DNA of 64,000 bases from Pseudomonas shahriarae (lineage in GTDB: Bacteria > Pseudomonadota > Gammaproteobacteria > Pseudomonadales > Pseudomonadaceae): the NCBI RefSeq assembly GCF_014268455.2, contig NZ_CP077085.1:2170001-2234000 (forward strand), in the 5' to 3' direction. The notes under the pieces were generated by a model. The model saw only the letters and a list, made by a program, of their open reading frames with translations. It did not search any database and was not told where the DNA came from. This document shows, in pieces, positions 55,963 through 64,000 of the stretch. The position numbers and the translations under genes are program-made. The number at the start of each line of letters is the position of its first letter. The stretch's first letter is position 1.

Positions 55963-56921
55963 CGAGTGCAGTTGAGCCAGGGCCACGCATTGGGATTATC
56001 GGTACCGGTGCCATTGGTGGTTTTTACGGGTTGATGCTGGCGCGCGCCGGTTTCGATGTGCATTTCCTGCTGCGCAGTGAATTTGCGGCGGTCAGTGAGC
56101 GTGGCTTGCAGCTCAATAGTGCGGTGCATGGCGCCTTGCGCCTGCACCCGGTCAAGGCCTATGCCAGCGCGGCCGACATGCCGCCTTGCGACTGGCTGCT
56201 GGTGGGCACCAAGACCACCGGTAACGTTGAACTGGCGCCCACCATTGCCCAGGTCGCGGCGCCCGATGCCAAGGTTGTATTGCTGCAAAACGGCCTCGCC
56301 GTCGAGGACGGCCTGCGCGAGTATCTGCCCGAGTCCCTGCACCTGCTTGGCGGGCTTTGTTATATCTGCGTGCACCGTTCCGGGCCGGGGATCGTCGAGC
56401 ACCAGGCCATGGGCCGGGTCAGTCTTGGCTATCACAGCGGCACTGCCATGGCTGATGCTGCACGCCGCCAGGCGATTGTCGAAGAGGGCGCCGGGCTGTT
56501 CCGCCACGCCGGGATCGACGCCCAGGCCATGCCCGACCTGGATCAGGCACGCTGGCATAAGTTGGTGTGGAATGTGCCGTACAACGGCCTGTCGGTGCTG
56601 CTCGGTGCCAATACCTCGCAGTTGATGGCCGACGAATCCAGCCGGGAATTGATCCAGGGCCTGATGGCCGAAGTAGTGCAGGGCGCCCAGGCGTGCGGCC
56701 ATGAGATCGCGCCCGGCTACCCCGAGCAGATGTTCAGCATGACCGAGCGTTTGACGGATTACTGGCCCAGCATGTATCACGATCATCTGCACCGGCGACC
56801 CCTGGAACTGGCCGCGATCTACGCTCGCCCGCTGGCTGCTGCCAGGGCCGCGGGCTGCGAGTTGCCGCGGATGCAGGCGTTGTACCAGGCCTTGAGTTTT
56901 ATTGATCGACGCAACGACTGA
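55959..56921 (+). CDS. 2-dehydropantoate 2-reductase-like (PanE/ApbA)
   Basis: NADPH-dependent reductase of 320 residues with an IGIIGTGAIGGFYGLMLARA nucleotide-binding region, KTTGNVELAPTIA and WHKLVWNVPYNGLSVLL. Ketopantoate reduction for CoA synthesis is the family activity. Pseudomonads often carry a second PanE, so this copy might act on another substrate. It starts inside the stop of the upstream gene (ATGA). Confidence 0.87.
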   Translation: MTSAVEPGPRIGIIGTGAIGGFYGLMLARAGFDVHFLLRSEFAAVSERGLQLNSAVHGALRLHPVKAYASAADMPPCDWLLVGTKTTGNVELAPTIAQVAAPDAKVVLLQNGLAVEDGLREYLPESLHLLGGLCYICVHRSGPGIVEHQAMGRVSLGYHSGTAMADAARRQAIVEEGAGLFRHAGIDAQAMPDLDQARWHKLVWNVPYNGLSVLLGANTSQLMADESSRELIQGLMAEVVQGAQACGHEIAPGYPEQMFSMTERLTDYWPSMYHDHLHRRPLELAAIYARPLAAARAAGCELPRMQALYQALSFIDRRND

Positions 56922-56930
56922 GGAACACAC

Positions 56931-57848
56931 ATGGCCAAAGGGATGAGCGACAAACTGGTGCTGGCGATTTCCTCGCGCGCCCTGTTCGACCTGGGTGAAA
57001 GCCATAAGGTTTATCTGGCCCAGGGCGTCGAGGCCTACCGCAAATATCAGATCGACCACGAGGAAGAAATCCTCGAGCCGGGGGATGCCTTCCCCTTGGT
57101 CAAGAAACTCCTGACCCTGAATGCCAGCCTCGGCCGCGCGCGGGTCGAGGTGGTGCTGGTGTCGCGCAACAGCGCCGACACCGGTTTGCGTGTGTTCAAT
57201 TCGATCCAGCACTACGGCCTGGATATTTCCCGCGCCGCCTTTGTCGGTGGGCGTAACCCCCACCCTTATCTGGCGGCGTTTGGCAGCCACCTGTTCCTCT
57301 CGACCCACGCCGAAGATGTGCGCAGCGCGCTGGATGCCGGTTTTGCGGCGGCGACCATTTTGTCCGGCGGCGCCCGTCGGGCTTCCAGCGCTGAGTTGCG
57401 GATTGCCTTCGACGGTGACGCGGTACTGTTTTCCGACGAGTCAGAGCGCGTCTACCAAAGCGGCGGCCTGGAAGCGTTCCAGGCCAGCGAGCGGCAAGCG
57501 GCCCGCGAGCCGTTGCGCGGTGGGCCATTCAAGGGCTTCCTGGCGGCCCTCAATCTGCTGCAGCGCGAGTTCCCCGATGAGTCTTGCCCGATCCGCACCG
57601 CGCTGGTGACGGCGCGTTCGGCACCGTCCCATGAGCGAGTGATCCGCACCTTGCGTGAGTGGGATATCCGCCTGGACGAGTCGCTGTTTCTTGGCGGCCT
57701 GGAAAAATCGGCGTTCCTTGAAGCGTTCGCCGCCGACGTGTTTTTTGACGATCAGGCCGGCCATTGCGAGAAAGCCAGGGAGGTGGTGGCCACCGGGCAT
57801 GTGCCCCATGGCGTGAGCAATGAGCCGAAAGTCCAGGTCGAGAGCTAA
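56931..57848 (+). CDS. 5'-nucleotidase, cN-I family
   Basis: Protein of 305 residues of the 5'-nucleotidase (cN-I/PF06189) type. The HAD-like pieces are LVLAISSRALFDLGESHKVY, VVLVSRNSADTGLRVFNSIQ, IAFDGDAVLFSDESERVY and FFDDQAGHCEKA. It should dephosphorylate nucleoside monophosphates. ATG 56931 lies nine bases after the PanE-like stop. A shorter start at MSDKL (56943) is possible. Confidence 0.87.
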   Translation: MAKGMSDKLVLAISSRALFDLGESHKVYLAQGVEAYRKYQIDHEEEILEPGDAFPLVKKLLTLNASLGRARVEVVLVSRNSADTGLRVFNSIQHYGLDISRAAFVGGRNPHPYLAAFGSHLFLSTHAEDVRSALDAGFAAATILSGGARRASSAELRIAFDGDAVLFSDESERVYQSGGLEAFQASERQAAREPLRGGPFKGFLAALNLLQREFPDESCPIRTALVTARSAPSHERVIRTLREWDIRLDESLFLGGLEKSAFLEAFAADVFFDDQAGHCEKAREVVATGHVPHGVSNEPKVQVES

Positions 57849-57918
57849 GTTCATCGCAGTCGCGGAGGCGCTGCTAAGCTGAAACAATCCCCGCCATCCT
57901 GGCAGTCCAGGAGGTTCT

Positions 57919-58419
57919 ATGATTCGGTCGATGTTGTATGCCTCAGACCTGGGTGTATATGCGCCTTACGTGATGCAACATGCGCTGGCGATGGCGCGCA
58001 CATTCAAGGCGGAGCTGTATGTGATTCATGTGGTGGAGCCGATCGGGCTGTTCGCAGAATCGGTGCTGCAAACCTATCTTGATGAACAGGCCCTGAGCGA
58101 ATGGCAGAGCCAGGGCCTCAATACAGTGATGGCAAACATCGAACAGCGGGTGCTGGACAGTTTTCGTGAAGAGTTGCAGGACGGTGAGCAGGACTTGCAG
58201 GTGATTCGTTCGGTGCGGGTGATCCAGGGGGATCCCGCCCAAGTGATTCTCGACCAGGCGCAGAAACTCTCGGTGGATTTGTTGATCGTAGGGAGTCATA
58301 GCCAGGGCGCAGGAGCTGCGACCCCGTTGGGGCGTACGGCGGCGCGGGTGTTGCAGTTGTCCCAGGTGCCGGTCTATCTGGTGCCTTTGCTGCAACGTCG
58401 ACGCAGTGATGATGTGTGA
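57919..58419 (+). CDS. Universal stress protein (UspA fold)
   Basis: Protein of 166 residues with MLYASDLGVYAPYVMQHALA at the start and the ATP-binding GSHSQGAGAATPLGRTAARV close to the end. Single Usp domain. It lies between the nucleotidase and cysB and has a good AGGAGG site. The role is stress-related but the target is unknown. Confidence 0.92.
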   Translation: MIRSMLYASDLGVYAPYVMQHALAMARTFKAELYVIHVVEPIGLFAESVLQTYLDEQALSEWQSQGLNTVMANIEQRVLDSFREELQDGEQDLQVIRSVRVIQGDPAQVILDQAQKLSVDLLIVGSHSQGAGAATPLGRTAARVLQLSQVPVYLVPLLQRRRSDDV

Positions 58420-58514
58420 TGGGGTGTAAACGATAAAAAGTTCTAGATTTATCAATCCAACCTTTAATATAGTTATATACCGTCGCTGATATCCGTGGCG
58501 TCTATCTGCTTTGA

Positions 58515-59498
<984 letters not shown>

Positions 59499-59503
59499 TC
59501 GGC

Positions 59504-59986
59504 CTAGCGGGCCTCGGTCACCACGAATTGTTGCCGGGCGCCCGCCACCGTAATCTCCACCTCATCTCCCTCGAACTTGCCCAGCAGGCTTTTGCCCAGC
59601 GGCGAGCGAGGGGTGATGACGGTCACCAATTGCCCCACCACATAGACTTTCAGGCCTGCCGCGTCCGGCGCCAGGAACAGCCATTGCTGGCGGCCGTCGT
59701 CATCTTCCAGGCCGAGCAGGGCGCCCACCTCGATACCCCGTTGTTCATCGTAGGGACGCAGGTTGAGGTTCTGGCACAGCGCCAGTGACTGCTTGATCTC
59801 CTCGACGCGTTTGGCTTGCCCGGCAGCCAGGTAAGACGCTTCCAGGCCCAGGGTGTCGTACTTGTTTTCGGCGATGTTTTCTTCGTGGGTTGCGGTTTCG
59901 TAGGCAGTTTGCGCGGCGCGTTGTGCCACATCCAGATCGGCGACGAGTTTTTCCAGGATCAACTGGAGGACGGCGTGTTTATTCAT
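59504..59986 (-). CDS. GreA/GreB-family-like protein
   Basis: Protein of 160 residues with an N-terminal coiled coil (HEENIAENKYDTLGLEASYL) and a C-terminal FKBP-like domain (VITPRSPLGKSLLGKFEGDE). The SPLGKSLLGK block is the Gre/Rnk C-terminal signature. The acidic tip of true Gre factors (DRSENAD) is not seen; in its place is EENIAENKYDT. It may bind RNA polymerase without cleavage activity. Converges on cysB. Confidence 0.82.
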   Translation of the reverse strand: MNKHAVLQLILEKLVADLDVAQRAAQTAYETATHEENIAENKYDTLGLEASYLAAGQAKRVEEIKQSLALCQNLNLRPYDEQRGIEVGALLGLEDDDGRQQWLFLAPDAAGLKVYVVGQLVTVITPRSPLGKSLLGKFEGDEVEITVAGARQQFVVTEAR

Positions 59987-60000
59987 GGGCGGTTTTCGGC

Positions 60001-60369
60001 TCAATCACAAAATTGCAGGACGTTGGCCCGGCTCTTGTCGCTGGGGGCGTTCTGGTCCTGCTGGAGCCAGAACTGGCATTTGGGGTTGGACAGGTTGCGT
60101 GGGTTGTCCCGGGCCTGATCCAGCACCTGCTGCTGTTCCTGCTTGTGCAGGTTTTGTTGGTATTGCTCAAACATCCGGTTCGGTGGCTCGGGCGTCACGG
60201 CAGGTGGTTTGCCCAGTTGCTGCACGGCCTGGGTGACGGTGGCCACGGGTTGTTCAAGCAGGTAGCGCGAGGCCAGCCAGCCGGTCAGGGCGATGGCGAC
60301 AAAGCCCAGCCACAGGCCCAGGGCCACGGCAATACTGAGTTTGAACATCGACAACGGGCGATCGGACAT
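60001..60369 (-). CDS. Unknown protein with one membrane span
   Basis: Protein of 122 residues, MSDRPLSMFKLSIAVALGL then a span of about 10-30, and a periplasmic tail rich in Gln and Pro (LGKPPAVTPEPPNRMFEQYQ) with two Cys residues (NPKCQFWL and LQFCD). ATG 60369 has a clear AGGAGG. Upstream of the Gre-like gene in the same direction (14-base gap), so probably one operon. Function unknown. Confidence 0.75.
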   Translation of the reverse strand: MSDRPLSMFKLSIAVALGLWLGFVAIALTGWLASRYLLEQPVATVTQAVQQLGKPPAVTPEPPNRMFEQYQQNLHKQEQQQVLDQARDNPRNLSNPKCQFWLQQDQNAPSDKSRANVLQFCD

Positions 60370-60501
60370 GGCGGCCTCCTGGCGGGCGTTTGCGGCGAGC
60401 TGGGGATTGTCGCATAGCCAGCGTGCAGAATAATCGCGATCAACCCTTCTGCATGGCGGCAATTATGCGGACAATCGAGCCTTTGACTGATGGAGCCCGG
60501 A

Positions 60502-61635
60502 ATGAAAGCCCGCTGGGATATTTTTTGCAGCGTCGTCGATAACTACGGCGACATCGGCGTGACCTGGCGCCTGGCCCGGCAATTGGTGGCGGAACAGGGC
60601 TGTGCGGTGCGGTTGTGGGTCGATGACCTGCGGGCGTTCGAGCGCATGTGCCCTGAGGTTGATGTGCAGGCGGCGCAGCAGTGGCAGGAGGGCGTGGACG
60701 TGCGCCACTGGCCGGCGCACTGGCCCACCACGCCGGCGGCGGACGTGGTGATCGCCGCCTTTGCCTGCCAGTTGCCCCCGGACTACATGGAAGCCATGGC
60801 CGCTCGCGAGCGCACCCCGCTGTGGATGAACCTGGATTACCTGAGCGCCGAAGAGTGGGTGGTCGGTTGCCATGGCTTGCCGTCGGTCAAGTTCAAGGGC
60901 GTGCAAAAGTACTTCTTCTTTCCGGGATTCCGTCCCGGCACCGGGGGCTTGCTGCGTGAGGCCGGGTTGATCGAGCAGCGTCAGGCGTTTCAGCGTGATT
61001 CCCAGGCTCAGCAACAATTCCTACAGGGTTTGGGCGTTGTTCCTGTGGCGGGCGCACGATTGATCTCGCTGTTTGCCTACGAAAATGCCGGCCTGGCCAG
61101 TTGGCTAGAGGTGTTGGCGGCCGACGGGCAGCCCACCCATCTGCTGGTGCCGGAAGGGCGCATCCTTGGTGATGTGCAGCGCTGGCTGGGCGTCGAGGCG
61201 CTGGGCGTGGGGCAGGTACACCTGCGTGGCGCGCTGACGGTGCAGGTGCTGCCGTTCGTGCGCCAGGAGCAGTACGACCGCCTGTTGTGGTGCTGCGACT
61301 TCAATGCGGTGCGCGGCGAGGATTCCTTCGTCCGTGCGCAATGGGCCGGGCGCCCGCTGTTGTGGCATATCTACCGTCAGGATGAAGACATTCACCTGGA
61401 CAAGCTCGATGCATTCCTTGAGCGCTACACCGAGGGCCTGTCACCCGTAGCCAAAGGTGCACTGATTGCCCTTTGGCAAGCCTGGAACACGGACGCTGAC
61501 ATGGCCGCCAACTGGAAAATGCTCCTTGAGCATTGGCCTGAGGTGACCGCACATGCCGAAAAATGGTGTCTGGAACAGGCCTTGCAGGCCGATCTTGCGA
61601 CGGCGCTGGTACACTTTTATGAAAATTGGATATGA
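60502..61635 (+). CDS. earP: EF-P arginine rhamnosyltransferase EarP
   Basis: GT-B glycosyltransferase of 377 residues that transfers rhamnose from dTDP-L-rhamnose to Arg32 of EF-P. Family marks: SVVDNYGDIGVTWRLARQL with the catalytic Asp, and NAVRGEDSFVRAQWAGRPLL with the conserved Glu-Asp and the Arg that bind the dTDP-sugar. ATG 60502 (MKARWDIFC) is chosen; a frame four codons longer exists. efp follows 49 bases later, the arrangement known in Pseudomonas and Neisseria. Confidence 0.96.
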   Translation: MKARWDIFCSVVDNYGDIGVTWRLARQLVAEQGCAVRLWVDDLRAFERMCPEVDVQAAQQWQEGVDVRHWPAHWPTTPAADVVIAAFACQLPPDYMEAMAARERTPLWMNLDYLSAEEWVVGCHGLPSVKFKGVQKYFFFPGFRPGTGGLLREAGLIEQRQAFQRDSQAQQQFLQGLGVVPVAGARLISLFAYENAGLASWLEVLAADGQPTHLLVPEGRILGDVQRWLGVEALGVGQVHLRGALTVQVLPFVRQEQYDRLLWCCDFNAVRGEDSFVRAQWAGRPLLWHIYRQDEDIHLDKLDAFLERYTEGLSPVAKGALIALWQAWNTDADMAANWKMLLEHWPEVTAHAEKWCLEQALQADLATALVHFYENWI

Positions 61636-61684
61636 TACGCGACCTTGATTTTTGTAAATCCCATCCAAATTTCGGATATTCGTA

Positions 61685-62257
61685 ATGAAAACTGGTAAAG
61701 AACTGAAACCCGGTACAGTGATCCGTCTCGAAAACGACCCTTGGCTGGTTCAGAAAGCTGAGTTCACCAAGTCTGGTCGTAACAGCGCAATCATGAAGAC
61801 CAAGCTGAAGAACCTGCTGACCGGTTACAAGACCGAGATCGTCTACAGCGCCGATGACAAACTGGATGACGTGATCCTCGACCGCAAAGAAGCGACCCTG
61901 TCGTTCATCAGCGGCGACACCTACACGTTCATGGATACTACCGACTACACCATGTACGAGCTGAACGCTGAAGATATCGAAGCTGTTCTGCCGTTCATCG
62001 AAGAAGGCATGGAAGACGTCTGCGAAGCCATTTTCTTCGAAGAGCGCCTGGTTTCCGTAGAGCTGCCGACCACCATCGTGCGTAAGGTCGCCTACACCGA
62101 AGGTTCCGCTCGCGGCGACACTTCGGGCAAAGTGATGAAGCCTGCCAAGCTGTCTAACGGTACCGAACTGCAAGTTGCTGATTTCATCGAAATCGACGAC
62201 CTGATCGAAATCGACACCCGTGAAGGTGGTTCGTACAAAGGTCGCGCCAAGAAGTAA
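61685..62257 (+). CDS. efp: Elongation factor P with modified-type Arg32
   Basis: EF-P of 190 residues that relieves ribosome stalling at proline runs. The tip loop reads [14 protein letters not shown] with arginine at position 32, where lysine is modified in E. coli. Arg32 is the site for rhamnosylation by EarP, encoded upstream. Three-domain length is standard, with an S1/OB C-terminus ([20 protein letters not shown]). Confidence 0.97.
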   Translation: MKTGKELKPGTVIRLENDPWLVQKAEFTKSGRNSAIMKTKLKNLLTGYKTEIVYSADDKLDDVILDRKEATLSFISGDTYTFMDTTDYTMYELNAEDIEAVLPFIEEGMEDVCEAIFFEERLVSVELPTTIVRKVAYTEGSARGDTSGKVMKPAKLSNGTELQVADFIEIDDLIEIDTREGGSYKGRAKK

Positions 62258-62273
62258 TTCTGGTGTTACCAAT

Positions 62274-62303
62274 AAAAAACCCGACCAAGAGTCGGGTTTT
62301 TTT
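62274..62303. terminator. Terminator after efp, probably bidirectional
   Basis: AAAAAACCCGAC/GTCGGGTTTTTT with a CAAGA loop, between the convergent efp and ohr genes. Confidence 0.93.
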
Positions 62304-62318
62304 ATGCCTGTTTACCTG

Positions 62319-62738
62319 TCACACCGTGACATGCAAGCGCACATCCACATTGCCACGGGTAGCGTTGGAGTACGGGCAGACTTGATGTGCAGCGTCTACC
62401 AGGCTCTGTGCTTCATCTTGCGCCAGGCCGGGCAGGGATATGTGAAGGTCGATGTCCAGGCCAAAACCACCGGGAATCTGGCCGATGCCGACGTGGGCGG
62501 TGATCGAGGCATCATCGGGGATTTTGCGTTTGCTCTGGCTGGCGACGAATTTCAGGGCGCCGATAAAGCAGGCCGAATAGCCAGCAGCGAACAGTTGTTC
62601 CGGGTTGGTGGCCTGGCCGCCCGCGCCGCCCAGCTCTTTAGGGGTAGAGAGCTTGACATCGAGGATGCTGTCGCTGGAAACGGCACGACCATCTCGGCCG
62701 CCGGTGGCGGTGGCTACTGCGGTATAGAGGGTTTGCAT
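62319..62738 (-). CDS. ohr: Organic hydroperoxide resistance protein Ohr
   Basis: Thiol peroxidase of 139 residues. The two redox cysteines are in FAAGYSACFIGALK and AHQVCPYSNATRGN. It reduces organic hydroperoxides with lipoyl/dihydrolipoamide help. Regulated by the OhrR gene upstream on the same strand. Confidence 0.96.
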   Translation of the reverse strand: MQTLYTAVATATGGRDGRAVSSDSILDVKLSTPKELGGAGGQATNPEQLFAAGYSACFIGALKFVASQSKRKIPDDASITAHVGIGQIPGGFGLDIDLHISLPGLAQDEAQSLVDAAHQVCPYSNATRGNVDVRLHVTV

Positions 62739-62770
62739 CAGGGATTCCTCGCTGGTTTTTGCGCTAAATG

Positions 62771-62827
62771 TTTGCGCGCAAAGTAAGTGGCGAGATGAAT
62801 GTATCGCGCAAATGTTTAGCGCGCAAT
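62771..62827. promoter_or_regulatory. Candidate OhrR operators upstream of ohr
   Basis: TTTGCGCGCAAA at 62771-62782 is a perfect palindrome, and related half-sites (TAGCGCGCAAT; ATCGCGCAAAT) lie at 62803-62827. Related T/A-flanked palindromes are OhrR targets in other proteobacteria. Confidence 0.6.
62798..62826 (-). promoter_or_regulatory. Candidate sigma-70 promoter of ohr
   Basis: On the minus strand TTGCGC (62826-62821), 17 bases, then TACATT (62803-62798), 60 bases before the ohr ATG. It overlaps the upstream operator candidates, so repressor binding would block it. Confidence 0.5.
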
Positions 62828-62867
62828 ATAAATTTTTGAAGTGATCGTGATCACCTTTTGGGGGCGG

Positions 62868-63311
62868 CTAGACGCTGGCCTGCAGATTCCTGCGCAGCTC
62901 CAGCAAGTCGGCTTGCAGCTTCTGCAGTTGCTCCATCTGCAAGCCGCTGGCGCCAAGGATGCAGGGAGGAACATCCATGGCCTTGTCCCGCAGTGCTCGG
63001 CCAGCCTCGGTCAACTCCACCACGACCACACGCTCATCGGCGCGGCTGCGGGTGCGGCTTAACAGGCCTTCGGCTTCCAGGCGCTTGAGCAGTGGGGTCA
63101 GTGAGCCCGGATCGGTGAGCAGGCGATTGCTGATTTCACCCACGGTCAAACCATCTTGTTCCCACAACACCATCATGGCCAAGTACTGCGGGTAGGTCAG
63201 GCCAAGGGCCTGCAGCAGGGGTTTGTAGGCCTTGGTCATCAACAACGAGGTGGAGTGCAGGGCGAAGCACAGTTGGTTGTCGAGGAGCAGGGCGTCGCAA
63301 GAGTGGGTCAT
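62868..63311 (-). CDS. ohrR: MarR-family regulator OhrR
   Basis: Winged-helix repressor of 147 residues. The redox-sensing Cys is in LDNQLCFALHSTSLL at the N-terminus (Cys18), with LTVGEISNRLLTDPGSLTPL and SRTRSRADERVVVVELTEAG for DNA binding. Another Cys (VPPCILGASG) occurs near 115. Peroxide oxidation of the Cys releases ohr. Located upstream of ohr with its own start at 63311. Confidence 0.94.
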   Translation of the reverse strand: MTHSCDALLLDNQLCFALHSTSLLMTKAYKPLLQALGLTYPQYLAMMVLWEQDGLTVGEISNRLLTDPGSLTPLLKRLEAEGLLSRTRSRADERVVVVELTEAGRALRDKAMDVPPCILGASGLQMEQLQKLQADLLELRRNLQASV

Positions 63312-63388
63312 GGCAGTGCCTTAAAGCGTATTTGATCTGGAATCTAGCGGCCAAATCTTTAACGCGCCAGACAATTCTGCAGGCGCAG

Positions 63389-64000
63389 TCAGCCCCAACC
63401 ACTTTGCAACGCCAGATCCCACGGCGGGACGGGGCTGAAACGGCTCTTGAGGTACTCCAGCAGCAGACGGCTGCGAGCATTGGCTTGCTGTTCCAGGCGC
63501 AGGGCGTAGATGCCGGCGGTTTCTGCGGTCGGCAGGCCGTTTTCGCAGAATAACGGCACCAGTTCGCCGCGCACCAGGTACTCACTGGTCAGCCAGGTGG
63601 GCAGGTGAGCGATGCCCAGTCCGGCCAGAGCGCCCGATAGCAGGGCTTCGGCATTGTTGGCGCTCATGCGGATGCGCTGTGGGCGGTAAGTGTTCTTGCG
63701 ACCATCCAGTTCAAAACGCCAGGCGAACATCGGCGCCAGACCTTCCCAGTCCAGGCCGTCGTGTTCGCTGAGTTGGCTGGGATGGGCCGGCGTGCCACGG
63801 TTTTTCAGGTAGGCCGGGCTGGCGCAGGCGATTCGCACGATGCTGGCCAAAGGCGTGGCGATCAGCCGTGTGTCGACGATATGTCCGGCCCGCAGCACCA
63901 GGTCGACCTTGCCCAGGTGCTCGCCCTGCATGTCGACAAAACTGTCGATCAGATGCAGGTGCACGTCCAGGCCCGGATAGACCGTCAGAAAGTCCGCGAT
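63389..64000 (-). CDS. LysR-family regulator, effector domain (partial)
   Basis: The gene runs off the right edge; the N-terminal HTH is outside. The visible part is the LysR substrate-binding domain: DFLTVYPGLDVHLHLIDSFV, then KVDLVLRAGHIVDTRLIATP, GLGIAHLPTWL and LVPLFCENGLPTAETAGIYAL. The frame stays open to base 64000 on the minus strand, so no start is seen. The short end GWG is 3-4 residues past the usual LysR length. Target genes lie outside the window. Confidence 0.88.
   Translation of the reverse strand: MADFLTVYPGLDVHLHLIDSFVDMQGEHLGKVDLVLRAGHIVDTRLIATPLASIVRIACASPAYLKNRGTPAHPSQLSEHDGLDWEGLAPMFAWRFELDGRKNTYRPQRIRMSANNAEALLSGALAGLGIAHLPTWLTSEYLVRGELVPLFCENGLPTAETAGIYALRLEQQANARSRLLLEYLKSRFSPVPPWDLALQSGWG

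Noticed and set aside
55866..57308. 480-codon minus-strand frame opposite the PanE-like and nucleotidase genes
   Set aside because: The plus-strand products are clear known families; this is their shadow.

Overview
The window is Pseudomonas chromosome, most likely of the P. fluorescens group. The evidence is the fused tyrA-aroA gene followed by cmk-rpsA-ihfB, the OprI lipoprotein, the arginine-type EF-P with its rhamnosyltransferase EarP, the wbpL/wbpM O-antigen end genes and many GC-rich REP-like hairpins. The backbone is GC-rich. The sugar-polymer genes between about 9.2 and 14.4 kb are visibly richer in A and T.

Regions. (1) 1-4805: core genes tyrA-aroA (3' part), cmk, rpsA, ihfB and a LapA-domain gene. 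(2) 4806-7396: a decayed wzz (O-antigen chain-length regulator) carrying frameshifts and an internal deletion, split by a complete IS3-family element with 35-bp inverted ends and a CAG target duplication. (3) 7397-20446: an O-antigen cluster of rmlA, rmlC, a 3,4-ketoisomerase, a PLP aminotransferase, Wzx flippase, glycosyltransferases, a Wzy-like polymerase, a UDP-sugar reductase, WbpL and WbpM. It should supply a dTDP-3-amino-3,6-dideoxyhexose, probably L-rhamnose, and a UDP-QuiNAc/FucNAc primer sugar. rmlB and rmlD are not in the window. A GNAT gene lies just beyond on the other strand. (4) 21.3-24.0 kb: a ComEA-type protein, a TetR regulator, a small membrane protein and an ethanolamine permease. 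(5) 24.45-32.44 kb: the complete kdpFABCDE potassium system with REP hairpins and candidate KdpE boxes. (6) 32.47-33.26 kb: an 800-bp imperfect palindrome with no genes. (7) 33.3-42.2 kb: patatin, lipoprotein, CHAD protein, thioesterase, a small membrane protein, chemoreceptor, TatD, an MltF-like transglycosylase, DoxX and a small unknown. (8) 42.2-47.2 kb: an ABC-2/GldG-like exporter module divergent from an uncharacterised coiled-coil protein. (9) 47.3-55.4 kb: greB, a YbbAP-type ABC system head to head with tesA, an L,D-transpeptidase, oprI, a small GNAT and DAHP synthase. (10) 55.6-64 kb: a thioredoxin-fold protein, a PanE-like reductase, a cN-I type 5'-nucleotidase, a universal stress protein, cysB, a Gre-like protein, earP, efp, ohr/ohrR and a truncated LysR regulator.

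Links between regions: the rml enzymes make part of the route to dTDP-L-rhamnose, which serves both O-antigen synthesis and EarP, the enzyme that rhamnosylates Arg32 of the EF-P encoded next to it. I see no tRNA, rRNA, CRISPR array or prophage. No wholly new system is proven. The least explained items are the GldG-like ABC module with its coiled-coil neighbour, the 800-bp palindrome, and the unidentified 475-residue protein in the O-antigen cluster. Family names come from reading the proteins and were not checked by database search.
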